64,000 nucleotides of DNA from Marinobacter shengliensis (lineage in GTDB: Bacteria; Pseudomonadota; Gammaproteobacteria; Pseudomonadales; Oleiphilaceae): NCBI RefSeq assembly GCF_003007715.1, contig NZ_PXNO01000023.1, forward strand, positions 434,001-498,000, in the 5' to 3' direction. The notes beneath the pieces were generated by a model. It was not told where the DNA came from, did not search any database, and saw nothing but the letters and a program-made list of their open reading frames with translations. Each line of letters opens with the position of its first letter. The stretch's first letter is position 1. The translations under genes were made by a program, and so were the position numbers. Positions 17,718-26,186 of the stretch are shown piece after piece.

Positions 17718-18698
17718 ATGAAAGCCATTCTGTGCAAAGAATACGGACCTGCCGAAAACCTGGTTATTGAAGACATCCCAAGCCCGGAGGCCAAGGGCCG
17801 GGGCGTGAAAATCCGGGTGAAGGCCGCGGGCCTCAACTTCCCGGATACCCTGATCATTGAGGGCAAGTACCAGTTGCAGCCACCCATGCCATTCTCACCG
17901 GGCGGCGAGCTGGCGGGTGAAGTGATCGAAGTGGGCGAGAAAGCGACCCGTTTCAAGCCAGGCGACCGGGTGGCCGCCCTCACAGGTTGGGGTGCGTTTG
18001 CTGAGGAGGTCGTTGCCCCCGAATCCAACCTGTTGCCCCTTCCAGATGGCATGCCTTACGAGCAGGCGGCCGGTTTCATGATGGTGTATGGCACCTCCTA
18101 TTACGCGCTGAAACAGCGGGCTAACATTCAGCCTGGCGAGACCTTGCTGGTGCTCGGCGCCAGCGGTGGCGTTGGTCTGGCAACCGTTGAGCTAGGCAAG
18201 GCCATGGGCGCAAAGGTAATCGCGGCGGCCAGCACAGCCGAAAAGCTGGAGGTGGCCAAGGCCGCCGGCGCTGATGAGCTGATCAACTACTCTGAAGAAT
18301 CCCTGAAAGAAGCGGTGAAGAAGCTCACCAAAGGCAAGGGTGTGGACGTGATCTACGACCCGGTCGGCGGCGACTTCACCGAACAGGCCCTGCGTTCTAT
18401 GGCCTGGAACGGCCGCCACTTGATCATCGGCTTTGCCGCAGGCGATATTCCGAAGGTGCCGGCAAACCTGACGTTGCTGAAGGGTTGTTCGGTGGTCGGG
18501 GTGTTCTGGGGCAGCTTCACCCAGCGAGAGCCGGAGGCCAGTGCGAAGAACATGATGGAGCTGTTGCAGTTGTACAGCGAGGGCAAAATCGACCCGAAGG
18601 TCAGCGAGGTATTCGAATTCGACCAGTACGCCGAGGCTCTGGGTGCCCTGACCGGTCGCCGTGCCACGGGTAAGATTGTTCTTCGGGTTGGTTCCTGA
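17718..18698 (+). CDS. NADPH:quinone oxidoreductase, zinc-independent MDR family
   Basis: A 326-residue medium-chain reductase of the QOR type. Features are the GroES-like N-terminal domain with KAAGLNFPDTLIIEGKYQ, the loop PFSPGGELAGEVIEVG, the NADPH-binding motif VLGASGGVGLATVELGKAMG and VIYDPVGGDFTEQAL. There are no zinc-ligand cysteines. The start at 17718 has AGGAGA 5 bases upstream and begins with the usual MKAILCKEYG; an upstream TTG start is unlikely. It may reduce quinones or the double bond of enoyl substrates. It converges on the atu cluster but is on the opposite strand. Confidence 0.9.
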   Translation: MKAILCKEYGPAENLVIEDIPSPEAKGRGVKIRVKAAGLNFPDTLIIEGKYQLQPPMPFSPGGELAGEVIEVGEKATRFKPGDRVAALTGWGAFAEEVVAPESNLLPLPDGMPYEQAAGFMMVYGTSYYALKQRANIQPGETLLVLGASGGVGLATVELGKAMGAKVIAAASTAEKLEVAKAAGADELINYSEESLKEAVKKLTKGKGVDVIYDPVGGDFTEQALRSMAWNGRHLIIGFAAGDIPKVPANLTLLKGCSVVGVFWGSFTQREPEASAKNMMELLQLYSEGKIDPKVSEVFEFDQYAEALGALTGRRATGKIVLRVGS

Positions 18699-18741
18699 AC
18701 CTTGGTCTGAGCTGGTTTCCTAGCCTTCTGGTTCAGGTGTG

Positions 18742-18851
18742 CGCCGGGTTGGGGACGTCTTCCAAAAAAACGCTACGAGCACATCCATGTGCGCTTCGTT
18801 CGGGCCATCCCTGGCCCTCAAGATTTTTTGGAAGACGTCCCCAACCCGGCG
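18742..18851 (+). repeat. Long palindromic element R1
   Basis: A perfect 28-bp inverted repeat (18742-18769 with 18824-18851, outer end CGCCGGGTTGGGGACG, inner end AAAAAA) closes a 54-base core. The core has two small hairpins: GCACA-TCCA-TGTGC and GGGCCA-TCCC-TGGCCC. Strand given is that with UCCN loops. It forms an inverted pair with R2, between the convergent ends of the quinone reductase gene and atuH. Confidence 0.95.
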
Positions 18852-18930
18852 TTCGAGCATCGAGGAATAGTCATCTGAATAATGACGCTGGTGAGTCCTG
18901 TTTTTGCTGACTATTGTCCCGAAATTCGAG

Positions 18931-19040
18931 GGTGAGAGTGGGGACTCCCTCCCAAAAATCTCGGAGGCCATGGATGGCCGGAGCGAAGCGCACATGGATG
19001 TGCTCGTAGCGTTTTTTGGGAGGGAGTCCCCACTCTCACC
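18931..19040 (-). repeat. Long palindromic element R2
   Basis: A perfect 28-bp inverted repeat (18931-18958 with 19013-19040, outer end GGTGAGAGTGGGGACT) encloses the same core in reverse orientation. On the minus strand the hairpins are GCACA-TCCA-TGTGC and GGCCA-TCCA-TGGCC. The arm sequence differs from R1 although the core is nearly identical. It lies 50 bases after the atuH stop and 79 bases from R1; the rest of this 392-base gap holds nothing else I can identify. Confidence 0.95.
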
Positions 19041-19090
19041 ACCCCCGAAACCCGGCAGGCTAGGGCCGAACTAGACCCCACCACCAAAAG

Positions 19091-20920
19091 TCAGAACCGA
19101 ACTCCGCCAGCATCGATATCGGCCACCAACTCCGGCGTAAGCTGCGTATACCCGGATGCGCCCGGCAGCCACGCATAAACTTCCTCATGGGGGCTGGACA
19201 GAGAGTAGCCAAGCTTCTGAATATCCACCTTCCGGTACTTGAACGTGCCCGTCTTCTCGATGGCGTGGGTTACCCGCACGAAAACCGGTATCGCATACGG
19301 TGGCAAATTGTCCTGAAGATAGGCGAACAGCCTGTCCGCATCAAAAGACGCCTCCGGATTCTGCGGCACCAGCGTCACCATGCCGGCTTTGCCATTGGTG
19401 TTCGGAATCTCCACGCCGTAGACAATCGCCTCCTGAACCATGCCGGAGCCGTCGATGATGTTTTCCACTTCGGTGGTGGAAACGTTCTCCCCTTTCCAGC
19501 GGAAGGTATCGCCCATGCGGTCGACAAACTGCAGGTGTCGGCAGCCGATTTCCTTCAGCACATCGCCGGTGTTGAACCAGGCATCGCCTTTTTTGAAGGC
19601 ATCGCGAAGGATCGATTTTTCCGTGGCGTCTTTCTGTGTATAGCCCTCGAACGCCCACTTCTTGTTGATCTCTCCGATCAACAAACCCGGCTGGCCTTTT
19701 TTTACTTCTTCCAGGCGACCTTTGCTATTTCGGATCGGGTCGCGGGTGCCCTCGTGGTACTTCACCAGCTTGTAAGGGGCTGTGGAGAAGCCCACGGTGT
19801 TGTCCATGTTGAAGAAGTTGCTGAAGCCGATGTTGCCCTCAGACGAGGCGTAAAGCTCCGCCACTTTGTCGATGCCGAAACGCTCCTTGAACTCGGTCCA
19901 GATCGACGGGCGCAGGCCGTTGCCGATCATCTTGGTCAGGCCGTGGTTGCGGTCCTGTGCGCTGGGGGGCTGATTCAGCAGGTAGCGGCAGAGTTCGCCG
20001 ACGTAGCCGAAGGTGGTGGCGTTGTATTTCCGGACGTCGTCCCAGAACGCGCTGGCGGAGAACTTTCGGCGCAGGGCGATGGCGGAGCCGCCGGCCAGTA
20101 CCGAGCCCCAGCACACCAGCAGCGCGGTGCCGTGATACAGGGGCAGGGTGCAGTAGAGAACGTCTTCCGGTTCCATGGCGAGGGACAGCATGCCAAAGCC
20201 GCCATAGGCCCGGATAAACTTGCGGTGTGATCCAGGGGCGGCCTTCGGCAAGCCAGTGGTGCCGGAGGTGTACAGATAAACGGCGGTGTCGCCCATGGTG
20301 ACGTTGTTCGTGAGCATGGGGCGGGTGGATGATCGCTGGCTGACTTCGAGTGCCATATTGGTGTAGCCCTGCGGTGCTTCGCCAAATGTATTGAGGGTAT
20401 TGGCATCGGCCAGGTACTGCAGGGGCTTGGTATGGCGTAGCTGGATGTCGTCGCGCACACCCTCGGCGTGGTCAACCAGCTCAGCGCCCACCACCAGCAT
20501 ACGAGGCTGGATCAGGTTGATGCTGTGGGCCAGGACCTTGCCCTTCTGTGAGGTATTCAGCATGGCGCAAGCCACGCCGACCTTGGCGGCGCCAACCACG
20601 GTGGCCAGCAGTTCCGGGCGGTTATCCAGCAGAACAGCAATGGCGTCGCCCTTCACCAGCCCCTGGTCCTTCAGGTAATGGGCAACCCGGTTGCTCCAGG
20701 CGTCGAGCTCTGACCAGGTGATGGTGCGATCATCGAACAGAATGGCCGGGCGATTCGGGTATTTGTCGGCGTTGCGTTCAACCAGTCGGCCCAGCGTCAG
20801 GTCTTTGTTGTCGTCCTTCAACCGGTAGTAATAGAGCCCCTTGGCCACATAGGGGAATTTTTTCAGTACCGTTGGCAGGCTGCGTAGGATGTCGCGCGCG
20901 GTTACGATGTCTTGGCTCAT
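19091..20920 (-). CDS. atuH: Acyl-CoA synthetase of the terpene cluster (AtuH)
   Basis: A 609-residue AMP-forming ligase of the FadD6/very-long-chain type. The AMP-binding signature is YLYTSGTTGLPKAAPG, followed by YASSEGNIGF (A5 region), FNTGDVL and FVDRMGDTFRWKGENVSTTEVE (A7-A8) and a C-terminal GTFKYRKVDIQKLGY with the catalytic Lys. It would activate citronellate, geranylate or related acids to CoA esters. It is the last gene of the atu operon, 70 bases after atuG, matching the position of atuH in Pseudomonas. The name rests on this gene order. Confidence 0.85.
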   Translation of the reverse strand: MSQDIVTARDILRSLPTVLKKFPYVAKGLYYYRLKDDNKDLTLGRLVERNADKYPNRPAILFDDRTITWSELDAWSNRVAHYLKDQGLVKGDAIAVLLDNRPELLATVVGAAKVGVACAMLNTSQKGKVLAHSINLIQPRMLVVGAELVDHAEGVRDDIQLRHTKPLQYLADANTLNTFGEAPQGYTNMALEVSQRSSTRPMLTNNVTMGDTAVYLYTSGTTGLPKAAPGSHRKFIRAYGGFGMLSLAMEPEDVLYCTLPLYHGTALLVCWGSVLAGGSAIALRRKFSASAFWDDVRKYNATTFGYVGELCRYLLNQPPSAQDRNHGLTKMIGNGLRPSIWTEFKERFGIDKVAELYASSEGNIGFSNFFNMDNTVGFSTAPYKLVKYHEGTRDPIRNSKGRLEEVKKGQPGLLIGEINKKWAFEGYTQKDATEKSILRDAFKKGDAWFNTGDVLKEIGCRHLQFVDRMGDTFRWKGENVSTTEVENIIDGSGMVQEAIVYGVEIPNTNGKAGMVTLVPQNPEASFDADRLFAYLQDNLPPYAIPVFVRVTHAIEKTGTFKYRKVDIQKLGYSLSSPHEEVYAWLPGASGYTQLTPELVADIDAGGVRF

Positions 20921-20990
20921 GTTGCTTCCGTTTCAGTCGTCATTGTCTTTATGAGTTTTGAACCACGGAGCAACACTCAGAGCCCCGCGG

Positions 20991-21815
20991 CTAATCCAGG
21001 AACAGATCCGGCAGTAGCGGTTTGTCGCCCTGGGCGTACCGGTAGTGTTCAAAATCCTCTATGCCATCCTGACGAAGCACCTCTTCATCAATCAGCGCCT
21101 GCCCCGTCAGTTCATCTGCGGTGCGGGAGAGAATGCTGACCGCCGCATCCGCCATGATCTCCGGTTTGCGGCCCTGGGCCATGAGTTGCGGCCCGCCCAC
21201 TTCGTACTCGATGGCCGCCGTGGCGATCAGCGTTTTTGGCCACAGGCAGTTCACGGCAATGCCGTAGCGGCGGAACTCCTCAGCCATACCCATGCTGAGC
21301 ATGGTCATCCCATATTTTGTGGTGGTGTAAGGCCCGTACTGGGCAAACCACCGGGTGTTCAGGTTCAGTGGTGGCGACAGGCTCAGAATGTGGCCACCGG
21401 ATTCCTTCAGCCAGGGCAGGGCAGCCTGGCTGCAAGTGAACACCGCCCGGGCATTGACCTGGTGCATCAGGTCGTAGCGGCTTACCTTCAGGTTTTCCAC
21501 ACCGGTCAGGCGGATGGCGCCGGCGTTGTTCACCAGTGCGTCGATGCCGCCGAAATGATCGGCGGCTTCTTCCATCCGTTGCCTTACCTGCCGTTCATCC
21601 CGCACGTCCAACACCAGCGGCAGCGCCTGGCCGCCAGCGTTGCGGATTTCCTCCGCCACGGTGTGGATGGTGCCCGGTAGTTTCGCATGCGGTGTATCGG
21701 TCTTGGCGCCAATCACCACATTGGCGCCTTCCCGGGCGCAGGCCAGAGCGATGGCGCGGCCGATGCCCCGGCTGCCGCCGGTGATGAACACGGTGCGTTG
21801 ATGGAGTCGGCTCAT
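20991..21815 (-). CDS. atuG: Short-chain dehydrogenase AtuG
   Basis: A 274-residue SDR enzyme with NAD(P)-binding GGSRGIGRAIALACARE, LVNNAGAIRL, and a Tyr-x-x-x-Lys-type active site (YGPYTTTKYGM). The ATG overlaps the atuF stop (ATGA), so the two are translationally coupled. In Pseudomonas the equivalent gene occupies the same place between atuF and atuH. It may oxidise a terpenol, aldehyde or hydroxyacyl intermediate; its exact step is not established. Confidence 0.85.
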   Translation of the reverse strand: MSRLHQRTVFITGGSRGIGRAIALACAREGANVVIGAKTDTPHAKLPGTIHTVAEEIRNAGGQALPLVLDVRDERQVRQRMEEAADHFGGIDALVNNAGAIRLTGVENLKVSRYDLMHQVNARAVFTCSQAALPWLKESGGHILSLSPPLNLNTRWFAQYGPYTTTKYGMTMLSMGMAEEFRRYGIAVNCLWPKTLIATAAIEYEVGGPQLMAQGRKPEIMADAAVSILSRTADELTGQALIDEEVLRQDGIEDFEHYRYAQGDKPLLPDLFLD

Positions 21816-23782
21816 GCGTCGGCCTCCTCGTTAGCTTCTACCTGAACCAGCAGTTGGCCCCGTTTAACCTGATCACCCTGCCGGGCGAGCAATTGGCCGA
21901 TGGTGCCGCTGCGATCGGCTTTCACCGGGTGCTCCATTTTCATGGCTTCCAGGATTACCAGAGTCTGGCCCTGTTCAACCTGATCCCCTTCGGCCACCAA
22001 CACATCAATGATGCCGCCGTCCATGCTGGCCTGTACCTTGCCACTGCCGGCGCCTTGGGCACCCTGTGCCGGCTGGTGGGTGATGTCCCGAACTGACCAG
22101 GAGCGCCCGAATGCCTGCAAATATAGGGAATCTCCGCTCCGGTAGTATTGGCACCGCTGACGAACCCCGTTGTCGATAATGCATAGCAGGCCAGGTTCAT
22201 GGCTTTGCAGCTGCAGCTCGTAATGTTCTTCGCCGTGGGATACTTGCAGTGTGTGGCCGCTGTGGCGGACCAGCAGTTCCAGGCTGTCATCCTGAGTTTC
22301 CAGCTTCATGGGCATGACCGTAGCCGGGGCGTTGCTCCAGTCCTCCTGACCTGTGCCGCTTAAGCTGAGAACGCAGGCGCTCAGGGCCAGTTCACGGATG
22401 GTGAGCGGCTGGGGCGCCAGGGATGGATCATCCTTGAACGCCTGTTGCAGGAACGCGGTGGTGGCTTCACCGGCACCGAAGGTGTCGTCAGCAATAATGC
22501 GACTGAGGAAGTGCCGGTTGGTGGTCACACCAAATACGGCGGTATCTTCCAGGGCCCGGATCAGCCGGCGGCGAGCTTCGTCCCGGTTCTGGCCCCAGGC
22601 AATGACTTTCGCCAGCATGGGGTCGTAGTGGGGGCTGACCACATCGCCGGAGCGCACGCCGGTGTCGTAGCGCAATCCTTTCCCTTCGGCCGGGGTAAAT
22701 TGATGCAGGGTGCCGGTTTGTGGAGTAAAGCCGTTGGCCGGGTCTTCGGCGTACAGGCGCACCTCGATGGCATGGCCGTTGAGTTCAATCTCGTCCTGCG
22801 CTAGCGGCAGCGGGCGGCCTTCGGCGACCATCAGCTGCCAGGCGACCAGGTCCTGACCAGTGATCAGTTCGGTGACCGGGTGTTCCACCTGCAGGCGGGT
22901 GTTCATTTCCAAGAAGTAGAAGTTGCGGTCTTTGTCGACCAGGAATTCCACGGTGCCGGCGCCTTCGTAACCGCAGGCCAGGGCGGCTTTGACGGCCGCT
23001 TCGCCCATGGCTTTGCGCAACTCAGGGGTAACAAAGGGTGAGGGCGCTTCTTCAACCACTTTCTGGTGCCGGCGCTGCACGGAGCAGTCCCGTTCGCCCA
23101 GGTACACGGCGTTGCCATGGCGATCGGCAAAGACCTGGATTTCCACGTGGCGGGGTTCGATAACGGCTTTCTCGATGATCAGTTCGTCGTCGCCGAAGGC
23201 TTGCTTTGCTTCTGAGCGGGCCCGCTTGATGTTGTCGGCCAGCTCGTTTTCGCTTTCCACCAGGCGCATGCCCCGGCCACCGCCGCCTGCGGAAGCTTTG
23301 AGCATGAGGGGGTAGCCAATGTCTTTGGCAGCGGTGATGAGCTCGTCGTCGCTGGCCCCGTTACCTTTGCCAGGGCCTTCATATCCAGGAACCACCGGTA
23401 CGCCGGCTTCCTGCATGGCGATTTTTGAGCGGCGTTTGCTGCCCATTAGTTCGATGGCGTTTTCGGGCGGGCCTACGAAGGTTAGGCCGGCCTGTTTGAT
23501 GGCTTTGGCGAAGCTGGCGTTTTCCGATAGGAAGCCGTAGCCGGGGTGGATGCAGTCGGCGCCGGTTTTGGCGGCGGCATCGAGGATGGCGTCGGCGTTC
23601 AGGTAGGAGGCGGCAACCTGTGCCGGGCCTATGCAGACGGCTTCGTCGGCTTGTTCAACGTGCAGGGCGTTGGCGTCGGCTTCGGAGTAGACGGCAACGG
23701 TTCGGTAGCCCAACGCCTTGGCTGTCTGGATGACCCGGACGGCGATTTCGCCACGGTTAGCGATGAGTAGTTTTTTTAGCAT
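21812..23782 (-). CDS. atuF: Geranyl-CoA carboxylase biotin-containing alpha subunit
   Basis: A 656-residue biotin carboxylase and carrier subunit. It begins MLKKLLIANRGEIAVRVIQT, has the ATP-grasp motif ASAGGGGRGMR, carboxylase residues in EMNTRLQVEHPVTE, and a C-terminal biotinyl domain with the AMKM motif (VILEAMKMEHPVKA). With AtuC it carboxylates cis-geranyl-CoA to isohexenylglutaconyl-CoA. The ATG at 23782 is chosen because the biotin carboxylase fold starts there; the open frame upstream is translated repeat R3. Methylcrotonyl-CoA carboxylase (LiuD) is the close relative, but the neighbouring atuA and gene order favour atuF. Confidence 0.9.
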   Translation of the reverse strand: MLKKLLIANRGEIAVRVIQTAKALGYRTVAVYSEADANALHVEQADEAVCIGPAQVAASYLNADAILDAAAKTGADCIHPGYGFLSENASFAKAIKQAGLTFVGPPENAIELMGSKRRSKIAMQEAGVPVVPGYEGPGKGNGASDDELITAAKDIGYPLMLKASAGGGGRGMRLVESENELADNIKRARSEAKQAFGDDELIIEKAVIEPRHVEIQVFADRHGNAVYLGERDCSVQRRHQKVVEEAPSPFVTPELRKAMGEAAVKAALACGYEGAGTVEFLVDKDRNFYFLEMNTRLQVEHPVTELITGQDLVAWQLMVAEGRPLPLAQDEIELNGHAIEVRLYAEDPANGFTPQTGTLHQFTPAEGKGLRYDTGVRSGDVVSPHYDPMLAKVIAWGQNRDEARRRLIRALEDTAVFGVTTNRHFLSRIIADDTFGAGEATTAFLQQAFKDDPSLAPQPLTIRELALSACVLSLSGTGQEDWSNAPATVMPMKLETQDDSLELLVRHSGHTLQVSHGEEHYELQLQSHEPGLLCIIDNGVRQRCQYYRSGDSLYLQAFGRSWSVRDITHQPAQGAQGAGSGKVQASMDGGIIDVLVAEGDQVEQGQTLVILEAMKMEHPVKADRSGTIGQLLARQGDQVKRGQLLVQVEANEEADA

Positions 23783-23817
23783 TGTCGAAATCTCTTGTAT
23801 TGGTGCTCGTCCGCGTC

Positions 23818-23923
23818 GGTGGTGTGAGGGGCTCTCCAGAAAAACGCTACGAGCACATCCATGTGCGCTTCGCTCCGGCCATCCATGGCCTCCGAGATTT
23901 TCTGGAGAGCCCCTCACACCACC
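23818..23923 (+). repeat. Long palindromic element R3
   Basis: A perfect 26-bp inverted repeat (23818-23843 with 23898-23923, outer end GGTGGTGTGAGGGGCT). The core hairpins are GCACA-TCCA-TGTGC and GGCCA-TCCA-TGGCC. It lies between atuE and atuF, 35 bases before the atuF start, with its UCCA loops on the strand opposite the operon transcript. Confidence 0.95.
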
Positions 23924-23993
23924 AACGCTCCCGCTAACTCAGACGCAAGCCTTCATGTTTCATGGCCCACGCCGCCCTAATTAAGTGGACCGA

Positions 23994-24812
23994 CTAGTTA
24001 TTTGCCCACTTTGGCTCACGCTTTTGCATGAACGCCATGGTGCCTTCCATGCCCTCTGGTCCCCGGATAGCGGCCGCAAATTTTTCAGCGGCATCGTCCA
24101 GAAGACCGGCCATGGCTTCATGGCCGACCCGGTGCAGCAGGGCTTTGGTCTCTGCCGTGGCATTCGGGGCGCACAGGCGAACGCGTTCCAGTGCCTGGTT
24201 CAGCATGTCGTTCAGTTGTTCTTCGGATTCTGCAACCTGGTGAACGATGCCGAGAGTGCAGGCTTCCGCTGCGTCGATTCTTAAACCAAGAAGAGCCAGT
24301 CTCCGAGCCTGGGTCAGGCCGATTCGTTCAACGACGAACGGGGCGATCTGGGCCGGGATGACGCCGAGGGTGGTTTCCGGCATGCCGAATTTGGCAGTCG
24401 GGCCGGCGATGGCGAGGTCGGAGACGCAGGCCAGGCCGAAGCCGCCGCCCATGACGGCGCCTTCGGTGATGGCGATGACGACTTTGGCGGATTCGTTGAC
24501 CTGCTGGATCATCTGGCCGAAGGCGCGGTTGAGTTTGTAGAACGGGTCGTCGCGGCCTTCGCCGGCTTTCTGGCCCCGGGCGCCGGCCATGTCTTTGATA
24601 TCGCCGCCGGCGCAGAAGTGTCCACCGGCGCCGCGGATGACGACGGCGCGGATGCTGTCGTCATGTTCGACTTCGCTGAACACGGTGGACAGTTCCGCGA
24701 CCATGTGGAGGCTCATGGCGTTGCGGACGTCGGGTCTGTTAATCGTAATGAGCAGCGTCGGGCCCTGTTTTTCAAGTATCAGGGTTTCGCATTGTGGTAA
24801 TTGCTGTTCCAT
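23994..24812 (-). CDS. atuE: Isohexenylglutaconyl-CoA hydratase
   Basis: A 272-residue crotonase-fold hydratase. The oxyanion-hole regions are HFCAGGDIKDM and EGAVMGGGFGLACVSDLAIA, with FGMPETTLGVIPAQIAPFV and the LLGLRIDAAEACTLGIVHQV segment following. In the terpene pathway it adds water to isohexenylglutaconyl-CoA. The ATG at 24812 has GGAG 7 bases upstream and starts the crotonase domain. The open frame extends further up only by reading through repeat R4. Methylglutaconyl-CoA hydratase (LiuC) is the nearest alternative; gene order supports atuE. Confidence 0.87.
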   Translation of the reverse strand: MEQQLPQCETLILEKQGPTLLITINRPDVRNAMSLHMVAELSTVFSEVEHDDSIRAVVIRGAGGHFCAGGDIKDMAGARGQKAGEGRDDPFYKLNRAFGQMIQQVNESAKVVIAITEGAVMGGGFGLACVSDLAIAGPTAKFGMPETTLGVIPAQIAPFVVERIGLTQARRLALLGLRIDAAEACTLGIVHQVAESEEQLNDMLNQALERVRLCAPNATAETKALLHRVGHEAMAGLLDDAAEKFAAAIRGPEGMEGTMAFMQKREPKWANN

Positions 24813-24843
24813 AAAAGGACTCCACGTAAAATGTTCGGGGCTG

Positions 24844-24948
24844 TGAGGCGGGGATCCCTTTTCGGGACCGTTGAGGGCCACGGACGGCCCGAAACGAGCC
24901 CACATGGACGTGCTTGTAGGCGTGTCCCGAAAAGGGATCCCCGCCTCA
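24844..24948 (-). repeat. Long palindromic element R4 (divergent copy)
   Basis: A perfect 25-bp inverted repeat (24844-24868 with 24924-24948, outer end TGAGGCGGGGATCCC). The core has diverged: on the minus strand the hairpins are CACG-TCCA-TGTG and GGGCCG-TCCG-TGGCCC. Both loop-closing pairs are G-U on the minus strand, which is the atu mRNA strand. It sits 31 bases before the atuE start and 47 bases after the atuD stop. Confidence 0.92.
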
Positions 24949-24995
24949 TGGCCCTCCGCCAAGCCTTACCTGACCATGAGGCCTGACTCCAAACG

Positions 24996-26156
24996 TTAGT
25001 CGCGTTTCTTGCCAGGCAAGGTGCCCATCAGCTTGCAGATAATGCCCAGCATGATTTCGTCGGCGCCGCCGCCGATGGAGACCAGCCGCACATCTCGGTA
25101 AGCCCGTGACAGGGGGTTGTCCCACATGTAGCCGTTGCCACCCCAGAACTGCAGGCAAGCGTCCGTCACTTCGCGGCCTAAACGACCCGCTTTCAGCTTG
25201 GCCATAGACGCCAGCTTGGTGACATCTTTGCCTTCAACGTGCAGCTCACAGGCCTGGTAAGTAAGCGCCCGCAGCGCTTCGATTTCGGTCTGCAACTCCG
25301 CCAGGCGAAAGTGGATGTACTGGTTATCGATCAGTGGCTGACCAAACGTCTTGCGCTCCCGGCAGTACTCGATGGTCTGGGTAACGCAGTTTTCCAGAGC
25401 CTTGATGACATTGGCCGCGCCCCACAAACGCTCCTCCTGGAACTGAAGCATCTGCATCATAAAACCCGTGCCCTCGGCACCGATGCGATTGCGCTGGGGA
25501 ACCCGCACGTCGTCGAAGAACACCTGCGCCGTTTCAGACGAACGCATACCCAGCTTATTCAGGTGTGGGCTGAAGCTGATGCCCGGGGTGTTCATGGGCA
25601 CGATCATCAGGGTCTTGTTCTTGTGGGGTTTGTCGTCGCTGGTGTTGGCCAGCAGACACATGAAGTCCGCCTTCGGCGAGTTGGTGATCCACATCTTGGA
25701 GCCGTTGATGACGTAGTCATCGCCGTCTTTCTTGGCAGTGGTTTTCAGGCCGGCAACGTCTGAGCCGGCACCCACTTCACTGACACCAATGCAGCCCACC
25801 ATGTCGCCTGAAATGGCTGGCGCGAGGAAGTCGCGCTTGAGTTCGTCAGACCCGAAGCGGGCAATGGCCGGGGTACACATGTCGGTCTGCACGCCCACGG
25901 CCAGCGGTACACCGCCACATTTGGCCATGCCCAGTTCCTCGGCCGCGACCAGGTTGTAGCTGTAGTCCAGACCCATGCCGCCGTATTCCTCCGGCTTCTG
26001 GATGCCCAGCAGGCCCAGGTTGCCGAGTTTTTTGAACAGGTCGTGAATCGGAAACTCGCCGGCTTCTTCCCATTCGTCGCAGTGCGGGTTGATTTCCTTT
26101 TCCACGAAATCGCGGACGGTTTTTCTGAGGGCTTCGTGTTCGGCTGTGAATTTCAT
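24996..26156 (-). CDS. atuD: Citronellyl-CoA dehydrogenase (acyl-CoA dehydrogenase family)
   Basis: A 386-residue FAD acyl-CoA dehydrogenase that in this pathway makes geranyl-CoA from citronellyl-CoA. It has the family signatures GCIGVSEVGAGSDVAGLKT, WITNSPKADFMCLLANT, and a C-terminal QFWGGNGYMWDNPLSRAYRD. The start at 26156 has GGGAG 7 bases upstream; six in-frame codons upstream are not needed. It lies 30 bases after atuC in the operon. The substrate name follows from the cluster; sequence alone would say medium or branched-chain acyl-CoA. Confidence 0.87.
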   Translation of the reverse strand: MKFTAEHEALRKTVRDFVEKEINPHCDEWEEAGEFPIHDLFKKLGNLGLLGIQKPEEYGGMGLDYSYNLVAAEELGMAKCGGVPLAVGVQTDMCTPAIARFGSDELKRDFLAPAISGDMVGCIGVSEVGAGSDVAGLKTTAKKDGDDYVINGSKMWITNSPKADFMCLLANTSDDKPHKNKTLMIVPMNTPGISFSPHLNKLGMRSSETAQVFFDDVRVPQRNRIGAEGTGFMMQMLQFQEERLWGAANVIKALENCVTQTIEYCRERKTFGQPLIDNQYIHFRLAELQTEIEALRALTYQACELHVEGKDVTKLASMAKLKAGRLGREVTDACLQFWGGNGYMWDNPLSRAYRDVRLVSIGGGADEIMLGIICKLMGTLPGKKRD

Positions 26157-26186
26157 TGTTGTTCTCCCAGTCAATCAGTGTGGAAA

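Noticed and set aside
18742..18851. Elements R1-R8 as ordinary rho-independent terminators
   Set aside because: Stems of 25-30 bp with branched cores are far longer than terminators. Several lie inside an operon or upstream of genes, and conserved cores are not expected for terminators.
18720..18995. 91-codon frame across repeats R1 and R2
   Set aside because: It is translated palindrome. Similar peptides arise wherever the element occurs, so coding is not supported.
18742..19040. CRISPR array
   Set aside because: Copies are few, far apart, inverted relative to each other and palindromic over their whole length, with no regular spacers or cas genes.
24813..24962. N-terminal extension of atuE by 50 codons
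   Set aside because: The extension is repeat R4; the ribosome site and conserved domain begin at 24812.
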